Source of the DNA: Poa pratensis
Lineage: Eukaryota > Streptophyta > Magnoliopsida > Poales > Poaceae
DNA length: 64,000 nt
Reading direction: 5' to 3'
Assembly (NCBI GenBank): GCA_947311845.1
Contig: CAMZMU010000107.1
Span: 16,744,225-16,808,224, forward strand
A program made the translations under genes and the position numbers. Below the pieces are notes generated by a model. It was not told the origin of the DNA, searched no databases, and saw only the letters and a program-made list of their open reading frames with translations. Positions 26,301 through 37,161 of the stretch are shown one piece after another (the first letter of the stretch is position 1; the number at the start of each line of letters is the position of its first letter).

Positions 26301-28743
26301 TCTGCAGTGCGATTTGACAGTGTGGGGTTTTAATCATTATATGATAGCTGAAAATACAAGCCAAATCCAATGGCATTATTTTCGCACAGTCAATCTGTAC
26401 TTTTACCTATGATAGCGGTCAAAGTTTCAAGTTCTTGACTGGAAGGATCCCATGGTTATTCATGAAGTTAGTTGCCCACAACCAAGATTAGCAGCATGCA
26501 AATTATGCAGCAGCATAGGGGGTTTATGTTTTCTAATGCTTATGCGTTTTATGTTCTAACCAAAAGGGTTCATGTCATGTTTATTTTACGTGTGCCATCC
26601 ATTCACTTCTTTTTCCAAATATTGGTCACAGGAGAAGAAACAAATAGAGGAATCAATAGATAAGCACAAGCAGGCTGTGAAGGAGGTGATTGAGGTACAG
26701 TTTACGAGATGTCCCATTTCCTTTGTTGCTGCTTGTTGTCAAAGTTCCAGTATATATATACTCTGATTGTTGAGAGCTGATTCTGTTACAGACCTAACAC
26801 ATTTTCCTTCAAGTATCTTCTCTTCGTAATTTGAGATTCATGTGCATTTTCTACAGCATTATTCTGGACAGTCGGCTCAAATCCCATCTGGGTCTGCTGT
26901 GGAGCAGCACTTCCGTTCATATTTCCTCGCTGCTAAGAAATTGGAGGTATCTCCTAGCCCGTTACAAGATGGTTCAACGAGTCAGACACCACTTGTTGAA
27001 ACTCCGATTGTCGATGCAGCTACAGCAGGTACTTTCTAGTTGAAACATTGGCGCAATTAATCGAGTCTACTAACTATCATATAATACATTTGGTGCGTGT
27101 GCTTTGTAGTGGCTGCAAAATAACCTAAAAAAAGAGGACTAGTTATCACAAAAACTTGACATGCAACTTAAGTGAGCTGATATGTACACCCCAACTGGAC
27201 TGATGCATACTTCTGCATGATATTGCATGTCAGACATTTTTTTGAATGTGGTATGATATTGAACTTATCCGTCATGTTGTGTGGTTGCATGGAATTCACA
27301 CCGTTTAATATTTGGCAACCAGGATGTTTTGTATTTGTTACCTATCCTTTAATCAATGTAGGAGTTGACGAGTCTTATTTTTCCTCAGGTCGGCAGGTAG
27401 CTACTCCGCCAAGGTCTACTCAGGTTAAAGTGGTGGAGGAGAAAACAGTTCCTACCTTGACCAAACCAAGTACTGAACAGCGTATTAAATTAAGAAGGCC
27501 GCTTGTTCGGCCTACTATTGCTGAACGGGTTGAAGAGCCCAAGGCTGATACCGAAACACCAATTGTCGAAGTTTCCACATTACAGGAGAAAGGTAGCGTG
27601 GCACTGGAGCGAGGTGGTTCTACAGTAGTGAAGGAGAAAGGTGGTGCGTCAATGGATCGAGGTTCCACAGTAGGTCAGGAGAAAGGAGGATCATCACTGG
27701 AGCGTGAAATTTCTGGTGGTGTGCCTGTATTGCCTTCTAGTCGCAAACGTCTCATGTCGTCGTCGCAGGTGAGAGATGATGCTTCACAGGGAGAGGCTAA
27801 TGATGCCAATCCTCCATCAAAGAAACCTAAGGAGGATTTTTCACAAGGTACCAGTGAGTTAAAAAATGACCAATCGGCTCCCAGCGAGTTAAACAATGAC
27901 CAGTCGGCTCCCAGTGAATTAAAAAATGACCAGTCGGCTCCCAGTGAATTAAAAAATGACCAATCAGCTCCTGAAGATGTAACGGCTCAGGCTCTTGTGG
28001 TGTCGATGGACAACCAAGATGGGCAACAACTTATGGAAGAGATGGACATGGATCAGACGTCCATGCGAACCGAAGAGGTCGAGGAGACGGGAGATGAGGA
28101 TGTGAGTCGTAATGACGACATGGAAGAACACACAGGTGCATCAGTGGACATTAAAAGTCAGGATACTGAAGTTAATACTGACAACAATGCAACTGACATG
28201 GAAGATGAGCCGGTCAAGTCTGAGGCTGTAGTGGAATTATTTGATGAAGACCAGAAACTCGAAGGCGGGAAGGAAGAGGGACAGATTGCTACAGCCACTG
28301 ACGGTGAAGACGAGAGGGAGGAGGGGGAGTTGCCAGAGGAATCTGAGCAACAGTTGGACAGTAGTCCCCTGCGTGTTGATGCAGATATGTCAGAGGAGAC
28401 TGGAGAAGGTGAGTCAACTGCTGAACGTGCTGTGGTGGAACCAGACCAAAGCCCTCTATCACAATCAGGTGGAGCAGAAGCCTCACCAAGCAGATCCCCT
28501 GCACGTGAACCTTCCCCTTCTAACCCAGCTCAAGCGGGTGCATCATCTGAACAACAGAATCTTGGTGCTGTAGCAGAGACTGCTAGTAAGGGGCGGGTGG
28601 TCAGCTTAGCGAAAGCAAGGGAGACCAGACAACTCAGGTTTGGTAACACCTCTCCACCTCCACCAGCTCCCAGCAGCCGTGCGCGAAAAGATGGTGGCCG
28701 CGGATCACGGGGGGGACGTAATCCGCGTGGTGGCAAGTCGTGA
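8396..28743 (+). CDS. NUA: Nuclear-pore anchor, TPR/Mlp1 homologue
   Basis: The product is the large coiled-coil protein of the plant nuclear basket. In Arabidopsis NUA acts in mRNA export and SUMO homeostasis with the SUMO protease ESD4. The start MPLFMSDEELRLL, the EQTCALLEQ segment, KESSDEWSKKAGELEGVIKA and GVSGTALAASLLRDGW match NUA closely. Coiled coil fills about residues 30-1550. The TPR/MLP1 domain is expected near 1000-1150. An acidic, disordered tail ends in an RGGRNPRGG basic stretch. The predicted length is about 2062 aa (Arabidopsis about 2090). Exons by GT-AG and phase: 8396-8701, 8794-8940, 10414-10512, 10727-10855, 10930-11022, 11107-11172, 12024-12113, 12203-12280, 12370-12512, 12840-12948, 13052-13144, 13442-13490, 13650-13753, 13846-13914, 14830-14964, 15058-15162, 15263-15376, 15497-15575, 15764-15807, 15896-15969, 16461-16563, 16699-16833, 16906-17004, 17639-17680, 17763-17816, 17994-18173, 18245-18286, 19156-19200, 19444-19527, 19642-19716, 19807-19991, 20079-20181, 20700-20816, 21797-21889, 22909-23061, 23146-23199, 23848-23961, 24068-24145, 24262-24411, 24517-24595, 25029-25174, 25255-25308, 25394-25481, 25557-25621, 25689-25796, 26632-26694, 26857-27028, 27362-28743. 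I saw no frameshift or stop. The last acceptor is ambiguous (27362 or 27389). Confidence 0.95.
9753..9875. mobile_element. Stowaway (Tc1/Mariner) MITE in NUA intron 2
   Basis: Terminal inverted repeats begin CTCCCTCCGTTC and end GAACGGAGGGAG. They are flanked by TA target duplications (9751-9752 and 9876-9877). The two halves pair over most of their length, including the GGATGACTTCCATTTG arm, giving a long hairpin. At 123 bp it is a typical Stowaway and has no coding capacity. Confidence 0.95.
17384..17567. mobile_element. hAT-type MITE rich in GGCCGATTA-like motifs, NUA intron 23
   Basis: The ends CATTGTTCTAAAATTCG and CGAATTCCTGAACAATG form imperfect inverted repeats. An exact 8-bp duplication GTTATATG flanks them (17376-17383 and 17568-17575). 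The 8-bp duplication and CATTG terminus point to the hAT superfamily. The 184-bp interior is built from repeated short motifs such as GGCCGATTA, CGATTAACTGGCCGA and CGCTATTCAGT in both orientations. Confidence 0.85.
24217..24258 (+). repeat. 21-bp tandem duplication next to a splice acceptor
   Basis: The unit CAACTTATTGATATCTGTGTA occurs twice back to back, exact. The CAG acceptor of NUA exon 39 (starting at 24262) follows directly. The duplication doubles the probable branch-point and polypyrimidine region without creating a second AG acceptor. Confidence 0.9.
27853..27972 (+). repeat. Four 30-bp in-frame repeats in the NUA tail
   Basis: Four consecutive 30-bp units encode ten-residue repeats of the form SEL(K/N)NDQSAP, about residues 1767-1806. 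They differ by a few substitutions. They lie in the low-complexity acidic tail, where length variation is usually tolerated. Confidence 0.95.
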
Positions 28744-30330
28744 AGTAGAAACTTGGAATCAATTTGCTAGAAACTTCTAATTGTTCTTTGACTCTGCCCA
28801 ATTGTGAAGTAGGCTAGCTTTGCCCATGGTCGTACTGGATCAATTTTGTAGTGAGCAAACATATATGCTGGGTGACTCGCTTTCAAATGTTGCATTACTA
28901 GGCTGCTTTCGTATGTGCCTAGTAATGGTGCATGCCGGTTGCTATGGGGCTGCAACACTAATTAGACATGTTTCTTTTCCAAGTTAGTATTGAGTCATGC
29001 TTTGAGATTTATGCTATCCATACTGCTGTAGCGATCAAGTTATATGAGGGTAATGCTATATATTCTGCTGTAGTGTTGCTGGATTTATGAATTTGGCTGT
29101 AAGTTGCATTTCGTTTATATTATGTGTTCTCATTGTAATGATTTAGATTAATAAGAGTACAAGCGGTCATAGTCACTTTGTGCTATTGAACACTGGTGAC
29201 ATGATCAAGTGTTGTTCCTCATTTCGTCCACCTAGTACATATGTTATATCTCCGTGGGTAAAGACATGATATGTCCCATGGCAATTAGTGCCGGTGATGC
29301 TGAGCTTCATTTCACCGTCATGGTCGAGGTGATACTGAATGGTGATGGAGCATATGGCATGCCGGTACCCTATCATCTACCACAACCTGTCTACATTGAC
29401 GGAGAAGATAAACCATCAACTAAAAGCATAGCAAGTCCTGGACAGCGCCATCAAGAATGGATTGCCACAATATAAAATATAGGAAGAGCCGAGCCGTGTT
29501 GGGGTAGTCGTGCTCGCAGCCCCATGGGAGCACGGTTTTGCGAGATCTGTTTTGCCCCATACCGTAAAATCGTTTTTTTTTACTGGAAAGAATTTCGTTT
29601 CCGTTTATATGCTAGAGATGCTCTAAGAATCCCACCCATGTGGTGAGTGGCTCATGCAGCTATTAAAAACCTTGGAGGTAAGTGAAGTTTGTGCATATAT
29701 GGACTTTTTGATTTATTTATCCGGTGCTTGAAGAACATCTTGGTGCGATGGACATATGTAGAGATTACAACTTTACAATGCAACTTCAGTGTTTGTCAAT
29801 GTTATTCATTTCTTCTGTATGATGTAATATCTTCTCATAATTAATAAAGTCGACTTTATTTATTAAAAAGAATGGTGTGCGATTGACATATCTAGAGATT
29901 ACGACTCTACGATGCTTTGATGCAACTTGAGTGTTTGTCAATGTTATTTATTTCTTCTGTCCGATGTAATATCTTCTCATAATTAATAAAGTCAAGTTAT
30001 TTATTAAAAAAGTATGGTTGTATCATTATCCCTATTGTAGAGCTTCGAGCCGACACCTTCAATATCAATAAGAACACAACGCGTGCACATCATATGGTTG
30101 GAGAGGGAGAATGTACACCTTTTAATCAGATCAGCCAGTAATAACTCATAAGCCAATTAGCCAATATTTGATACATGTAAACTATGTCTCGAATTTCCTA
30201 TGATACTATTGTAGTGCACAAAGTTAGGCCGGTGCTGGCTGGTAACTATTTTCAAGGTGTTGACCTTAGTTTGATCATGCTGTAAACGAATGGTATATCT
30301 GCAACAACGTTCACTATTTTTTCAAGTTCA
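28744..30330. other. Convergent intergenic region between NUA and MNS5
   Basis: This region holds the 3' UTRs of both genes. Downstream of the NUA stop there are AT-rich signals such as ATTAATAAGAG near 29150, suitable for poly(A) addition. An ORF on each strand overlaps 29173-29475, but I recognise neither product and find no family motif. A 134-bp tandem duplication lies at 29743-30018. No other gene is supported. Confidence 0.6.
29743..30018 (+). repeat. Tandem duplication of about 134 bp with AATAAAG motifs
   Basis: Copy 1 (29743-29876) and copy 2 (29877 to about 30018) both begin GTGCGAT. They share TCAATGTTATT, GATGTAATATCTTCTCATAA and TTAATAAAGTC, and end in an A-rich run before ATGGT. 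They differ by small substitutions and a short insertion. Each contains a plant poly(A)-like signal, so this may be a duplicated 3' end of an older transcript or a retroposed fragment. Confidence 0.85.
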
Positions 30331-33300
30331 CTATTGAACTGCCAGCCACAAGCCGCAGTAGCCAGCTATACTGCAAGTTCTCCTCTTGCATGTAACTGAC
30401 TCTATCCCGCAATCATCATCAGCCCGGCATCTGTGGGTAGGGAGCACGTCTGGTACATGGCACGCACTCTCCCACGGGGAGCCAACGTTTTGTCGAAAAA
30501 TTGTCTCTGGACAAACTTTGGATGACAGTGCACTCGCACGGATTGGCTGGTCGTTATCCTGCGGAGAGGTTCTCGATATCATTATGATTGATGGTACAAA
30601 TCAAGTAAGAAAAAATCCCATGCAAATAGAAAACTAGGGCAGCATATGGTTATCTAAATTGTGTTCCAATATAAGTTCATATATGGAATCAATCGTAAGG
30701 AAGAGAGGTCACCTTGACAAATGTCCAATTGCTAGGGACATCCGCAGGAATTTTCTCATGCCATGTGCTCATTACTGGAAGGGGGTGGCCCTCTGTTGTA
30801 AATATGTAATTTTTGTTCCTCAAGAATGAATCATCATAAAGAAGAAAAAGATATTTGCACCTGCACAAAAGAGCTAGACTGTCATGTTAACAACAAGTAA
30901 ATTTATCGATTTATATGACTTTAAAGAAAAGATAGGAATAATAGCAGCTTACGTTTCCGAAAGAAAGAAGCTGTGTTGATGATCTTCAAGTTTCATTGTT
31001 GAAACGTCTCTGACACTAGCAAAACCTCCTTCCACTTTAGTATAGTAGTTAAGTGATCCAACAATAGCTTCGCCTACTTCCAGGTACCAAGGATCTATAA
31101 GATTGTATGTGTCAACTATCTTGGAATGGAGGAAAGCAAATGTAGTGTACTGTATCTATAGTAGCAGACAGTCTATGCTGCTACATCCAAAATATTCCCT
31201 ACGTAACGTGCAATTTATTTTTTGACAAATAAGAAGAGCAGACCATTTAGAATGGTCAGGTGAAATGGAACCATCGGATTTTTGTGAAAATGTTTTCATC
31301 ATATAAGAATTTTATAATATTTTAACGTGGCTGTATAAAAGTAACTATCAAAATTTGCACGTGGAATACTGTGCCCACCTCTAAAGTGACATCTATTCTT
31401 GAACAGAGGGTGTACATACTGATACAAAACGGCAGTATAAATAATGATCTCTTAGGGGACTGGAAACCTAAATCTTTACTATTAAATTGAAAGACTTAAA
31501 TTGAAAGACCTGGTGATGGTTTGGTACGTCTGGTAAAACACCACGCGCGGAAATAGCACGACCGATCCAACCAGTGAACGGAGACGTAAGAGAAAACACA
31601 ATCGGCATCGGTCTACCACGGACCGATAAAAAGCCAAGCAAACAACCAGCGATCGGAAAAATGCAACCAAATCATCTGAAGCCACCAGTGGCGGAGCTAG
31701 CAATCTGGCGAGGTCTGGCTTGTGCCACACCTAAATCCGTATATTTGCATAGTATGTATGCGTAGCTGTGTATAGTTAGTTAATTTTGTGTAGTACCTGT
31801 TCATTCCGACACCTGTATTTTGATTCTCCCTCCGCTACTGGAAGCCACACACGCGGAAAAAAAGGCAAGCAATCGATCTGAAGCCAACTCCTATAGCCAA
31901 ACAATCCAACGGTCTGCTGCTAGGCTAAATCATGTCGCATTTTAATCAAACGGAGTACGTTTGATTAAAACCGTGCTTTACATGATCGTATCAGCTACCA
32001 GCTAACCTATATATGTGTCTGTGAGATATATGCATGTGATTTGATTACATGTATAGATGGGTTATGCGATCAAGTAATACATACTCTTTCACTAGATCGA
32101 TGGCTCGTACGTGTTTAAGTGTGCACTATGCTGAAAAACCACACCACATAGATTCATGTCTCCATAGATTTGTGATGTCGAGATCCCCATTCCTTTTTCC
32201 AAATAAAAGGTTGGTTTTTAGTGAAAATAGTTGAAGCTATGCTATCAATTGCCAAAAGCGTCGCCACGGCCAACGGACATCAGAAAAAAAATGTTCAAGA
32301 AAAAACCATAACTAGGGATCAGGGTTGACTTTAAACCTAGAACTACAACTAGAAGTTCAAAATACGGTATAACAATGCTGGAGAGAATGAAACTATTATG
32401 TGGCTATCTCTTTCTTTACTAAACTATAAATGAAATTTTGTTGTCATGGAAATATTATGAGACTATCTCTTACTACACACTTAAACTTTCATGTGTATTA
32501 TGTTTACGGTAAGAAAAAAACTTTAATGGAACCGTTGCAACGCACGGGTATTTATCTAGTAAACATAATTACTGAGAGATGTCGACTTTGCGGGTTGTCG
32601 CTGATCACACCTTTAGTTGCTTGATACAGATAAAACGTAGACTCGGCAAACTCTGGACGTAAAGGATAATACTTCTCTGTAGGATGCAAAATTCCGTAGT
32701 CTAACAGATATCTGCAAAGTACAAAAAAGAGTGTAAATCTCGAAGCAAGTTTTGGTAGCATTGTTGTGCATCCATTCTTACTTTAAGTGATTAATACCTT
32801 TCAGGAAGCACGCCAAACCTTTGCCATACATTGTAAAATTCACGATGTGACAGATTTGCTGCAGCAACATCTCCTAGTAGTGTCTGGTGATAATGATAGA
32901 AGTAAGAAAATAATAAAGAAATAAAAAATTCCCAATAACGGAGTAAATCAACCATGAATGGAGTATAGCAACAACCTGAACACCAGGCCAGAAGGCCTGC
33001 AGGCTAGTTAGTTGCCAATGTGTTGCTTCTCCGGTCCTGATATCAGCCTCATGATACCTGTCAAGCCGGATGGTTATCACTGTTGAGTACAAGCATGGCA
33101 AGTAACTTGGATGAAATGGAATATTTTGAATAATCATGTCATGAAGAAAGGGTGTACCATGGGCCATGGCGGAAATACTTCTGCACCGCAAGGTAAGCGG
33201 TATGAAACATATCCCAGTACTCATCACTTCCAAAAAGAATGTATGCCTTGATCAAATACTCGTAAAATGAATCAACTCCTGCAAACATGTTGTACAAGAT

Positions 33301-35976
33301 ACCAATATGAGTCGATCACATGTGTTGTCTAATTAGATAAAATATCAAAATATTAACTTGTTATAAATCACCAACAATGCTACAGATCTGACATGCTATA
33401 CGCTCATGCACAACACACACGCCACACATCGACACATCCCACAAGCACATGGTTGGTAAATCACATGGGCTAGAGTAAGTAGTACCGGCACCAATGCCTG
33501 ATGAATATTCAATCCATTTGCCAGACAAAACATCAAGTGTTGAGCCTACGAGATTTAATGAGCTTCTCATGCTCCATAGCTTACGAAGAGCACGGAGAGC
33601 TGCAGCTTCATATCTGGAATCACCAGTCAAACGTGACAGTGAACCCATTTCAAGGATAAGGGAACCTGCAGAATAATGAATTTTAACTAAATTCAAGATA
33701 CCCATCAGAATAATGAATTTACACAGGAATATGGTGCCACTCACCACACCCTGATGTACTTGTTTCAGTTGTCTCATTCTCCATCACTCCATACTGGCAG
33801 TAGTCATAGTATCAGAAAGATGTATCAACAAAATACAAGCTCAAAAGCCATGCTAATTCATGATTAGCAAGATTGTAATATCACAAGCTGAGGCTTGGCA
33901 CTTTATGTTCTGTGCTAGGGCTGCTACTTTTTAGCTCGTAGCAGGAAGTGTGCTGGATATCGTCAAGTAAAGTTTGTTAACATTGCACATAATGAAAATT
34001 AACCAGAAACAAAGCCCTGAGAGTACGGTTGTAGTCTGCTTTTAAAAAAATTGGCAACCTCCTCCTGAAGTAAATTTTCAGTTTTTACAGCCAATTTCCT
34101 TTCCAGTTGGATTTGTTTAAACTTGAAAGTACCCCTAGACTCACACCAAAAATCTAGATGAAGTTATCCTAAGTAGCCTTACAACCTCACATAAATATAT
34201 AAGACCCTAATCTATCAGTATTATTTTCTCTAGAAACATGGAGTATATGATTTTAGAGGTTTACTACTACGGAATCAGAAAGGTCAAAAGTTTGTGAATG
34301 GACCTTAAGATTAATCCATGCATACGGCAATCCAGTAGGTGTCTCAAATGCTGGCAGAAACCGGCTGCCTAAATTTTCAGCAAGATGTAGTAATTGGTCC
34401 TGATAGACTCCATCTTTAAGCTGACTATTGTAGTCCTTTGCAAGAATATGAGCAGAAATAAGCCCCCCAAGAAGTCTTATGTTACACTGGATAAGAAGAA
34501 AAGGCATGAAAAGGGGAAAAAGTGTGAGAATATGAGTGTTGCTTCAGATTTTTTGGCCAACATGTCATTGTTCTTTTCTAACCATGATAGCCATTACCTC
34601 GAAAAGGTTAACCCGAGCGTCAACATCGAATACTAGGTTCTCTGAAAGCCAGCTAACCCCTTTCTCAAATTCTGTGAAGTTACCTAAGACAACAAGACTG
34701 CATGAGCCAAAACAGAGTGGTATTACCTATCGATATTACGAATACAAAGTGCCCTTTTGAAGAAACAATGTGATAATTTACTTATAACTTCATAAAGTGT
34801 ACCTTGATAATGACTCAACTAGTGTCAATGCCGATCCATTATAATCATGTGGTAAATGTTGAAGCTACAAGAAGGAACAAAGAGTTGATATTATGCCATG
34901 GTATTTCTTGTGAGCTGTGATGTCAACTGAGAACTGTAAATTTGTCGATACATTTATACATTTAGGTTGCCAAGCTCACTGAGGGAGTCAGTGAAGCTTT
35001 TAGTAAGAGGCTTCAGTTCATCATGCTGAAAAGGGACCAGCACACGAAACATTAGATTGTCAACGAGCATCCGAACCAATCTCGTTTAAAAAAAATCTGG
35101 AAATAGATGACGAACATACAGGGAATGCATACGCCATGTAGTTGTCATAAGCATGATAAAACCTGAAAATGATGGAAATGGATCAGTACTACTACTACTA
35201 GAACCCAAACATTTCCACAGGACAACAGAACTGGAAATACAGATTGCATGCCAAGTATCCTAATGGTGTTTAGCGAGTGGCCACATTACATCAATAAGCA
35301 GGTTTTCAGCCTTGATATACAGAGGTACTGGGCTAATGAGTGAAATAAACAACACAGCATTCTGAATGCTTCCTCATGTGTAGATGAGGCTCTAGTCTAG
35401 AGGCCTTGATTCAGAAACTGAATAGACCAGAATCTCACAGACTAACAGTGACATCACAACGTTGATGCTCTGGTAGTCTGGTGAGTGAAATACTTTTCTC
35501 TGAACCCAGAAGGTCAAACTGAAACAGATGACAAGCTTTCACACAACTTTAGAGAGATTATATGCAGTGATTCCTTGACCGCGTGGGCACAGACATTAGT
35601 TACAGCCTGAAACTTACAGACGCGGGCCCTGATCTCAGCAAATCGTTTCAACGCGAAATCTACCAAGCCAGAGCTTACATGAGAGCTAGTACATTCTTCC
35701 CCGAATCACACAGACGTCCCCGCGATAGACCCACAAGTCCGCAGAAAAATTGAATCTTTGAACAGCTCGACCTAAACCCGAAAGAAATCGAACAGAAGGG
35801 TAGCTCACGACAGCGGGGTACTCACATCTCGACGACTTTGTTCCTCATGCGCAGCCTCCTCGCGTGCCCGTACCCATCGCTCCTGGCGGCAGCCGCGTCC
35901 GCGGCAAGAGCCCCGAGGAGAAGCGCGACGGCAAGGAGCCGCGCCGGCGAGGGCGGGAAGACCAAGGAGAACGCAT
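30331..35976 (-). CDS. MNS5: Class I alpha-mannosidase, GH47, EDEM/MNS5 type
   Basis: This is an EDEM-type glycosidase of the ER, expected to trim mannose from misfolded glycoproteins for ER-associated degradation. Exons, 5' to 3' on the minus strand: about 35976-35826, 35162-35120, 35025-34960, 34864-34803, 34697-34598, 34486-34304, 33793-33745, 33665-33486, 33278-33158, 33057-32976, 32883-32798, 32711-32611, 31094-30953, 30860-30713, 30558-30331; all internal phases agree. GH47 landmarks: [77 protein letters not shown] and TTEGHPLPV (the Thr before EGH is the usual calcium ligand). The Cys-rich tail (ACHVPD...CGLW) distinguishes MNS5 from MNS4. Oddity: the frame encoding a hydrophobic leader ([15 protein letters not shown]) before [11 protein letters not shown] has no ATG after its upstream stop at 36079. 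The nearest ATGs (35982, 35976) are one frame off. The first in-frame ATG is at 35848 and would remove the leader. Confidence 0.93.
31473..32559 (+). mobile_element. Non-autonomous Helitron in an MNS5 intron
   Basis: It starts TCTTTACTATTA after an A and ends CTAG before a T, as expected for insertion between A and T without duplication. A short hairpin (CCGT...ACGG, 32532-32547) lies just upstream of the CTAG end. It carries no Rep/helicase. The 5' end is less certain than the 3' end. It occupies most of the intron between exons 31094-30953 and 32711-32611. Confidence 0.75.
31686..31840. mobile_element. hAT-type MITE nested in the Helitron
   Basis: The inverted ends CAGTGGCGGAG and CTCCGCTACTG are flanked by an exact 8-bp duplication GAAGCCAC (31678-31685 and 31841-31848). 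At 155 bp without coding capacity, it is typical of hAT MITEs. Confidence 0.9.
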
Positions 35977-37161
35977 GGGCATGGGGGATTCGCGCGGGGT
36001 GGGACTGGGAGACGAGGTGGATGTTGTTCGTTGAGGAGATCGGGTCTGATCGACAGTGTTTGTTTTTTCGAACTCTTTATCTTTATATGGAAAGCATTTC
36101 AGATCTGTTCATGCTGGCAAACGATTCCAAGAGTGGTACCCTCCGCTTAAAAAATTAAGGTGGAGTACAAATTTAGTCAAAGTCAATTACTACTAAATTT
36201 AATTTATTTATTATAGATAAAATACGAAGAACTACAATATCAAATTAGTATCAATATATCTTTCATAAAATATATGTTCATAATCTACTTATTTAATACT
36301 CCCTCCGATTGGAAATGGCTGACATAGATTTGTCAAAATACGGATCTATCTACACACTAAAATACGTCTAGATACATCCATATTTAGAAAAATGTGTGTC
36401 AATCATTTTCAATCAGAGGGAGTATGATAGTTTTTGATATTTTTCTATATATTTGTTCAATTTAGTAGGTTCTGATTTTTTATTAAATTTATATGCCTTA
36501 GAAGGGAGTATAGCGTTGTCAAAATAAAAAGGGTAAAAATACCACGTACTGTAGTACATAACAAAACCTCAAGTGCAACATGTCTGACCATACCCACATA
36601 TGAAGACAGGATATAGACACCATCGATCGCACATGGCAGGGTGGTGCCACACGTTTGTGGATGCTTTGGTTTGGCACCATCTGCACACCAAGCAACACAG
36701 TGCAACACGAGGGTTCACTCCAATCGCTAACTAGACTTCTTTCCCTAAACAATGTCAAGTACTCTGACTTCTTTCCCTATAAGTAGTGATTATGAGACAC
36801 ATTTTGAAATCTTGTGGTTTTATAAAACCTAAGTCTCAAATTTACTGAAGCAGCTAAGCCCCAACGTTTTCTTCTTCTTTCGGACGCCACCAACTCAGAT
36901 CTTTGTAAGTAAAGATAGTTACCCTATCATTTTCCAGTATCTTTCTTTTGTGAGGAATGAATGAGATCTTTATCAAACAAGGGTCACGTCCACATCAACA
37001 CGATGTGCAAGGAATTGGCTTCATCTAGGATCTCATACCGGCTAAATGCACGAGCAGCCCTATTTTAATCTTGTGAATGTTCTCGAATCGTCCGAGCTCT
37101 AGTTAAGGCCAAGTATAATCTCCAAAATGAGGAAGCTATGGAGAGACTTGTTGGGTGACAT
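35977..37161. promoter_or_regulatory. Upstream region of MNS5
   Basis: This is the presumed promoter and 5' UTR of MNS5, read on the minus strand. The first 100 bp are GC-rich, then AT-rich. It contains a Stowaway MITE at 36299-36422 and ends at the Copia insertion, whose probable 5-bp target copy is GACAT (37157-37161). No further gene is recognisable. Confidence 0.5.
36299..36422. mobile_element. Stowaway MITE upstream of MNS5
   Basis: The ends CTCCCTCCGATTGGAAATG and CATTTTCAATCAGAGGGAG are inverted repeats. TA duplications flank them (36297-36298, 36423-36424). It is 124 bp long and lies about 320 bp upstream of the MNS5 start region, so it could contribute to the promoter. Confidence 0.93.

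Noticed and set aside
29173..29475. Overlapping ORFs between the two genes
   Set aside because: Each strand gives a plausible-looking but unrecognised peptide without start context, family motif or exon partners.
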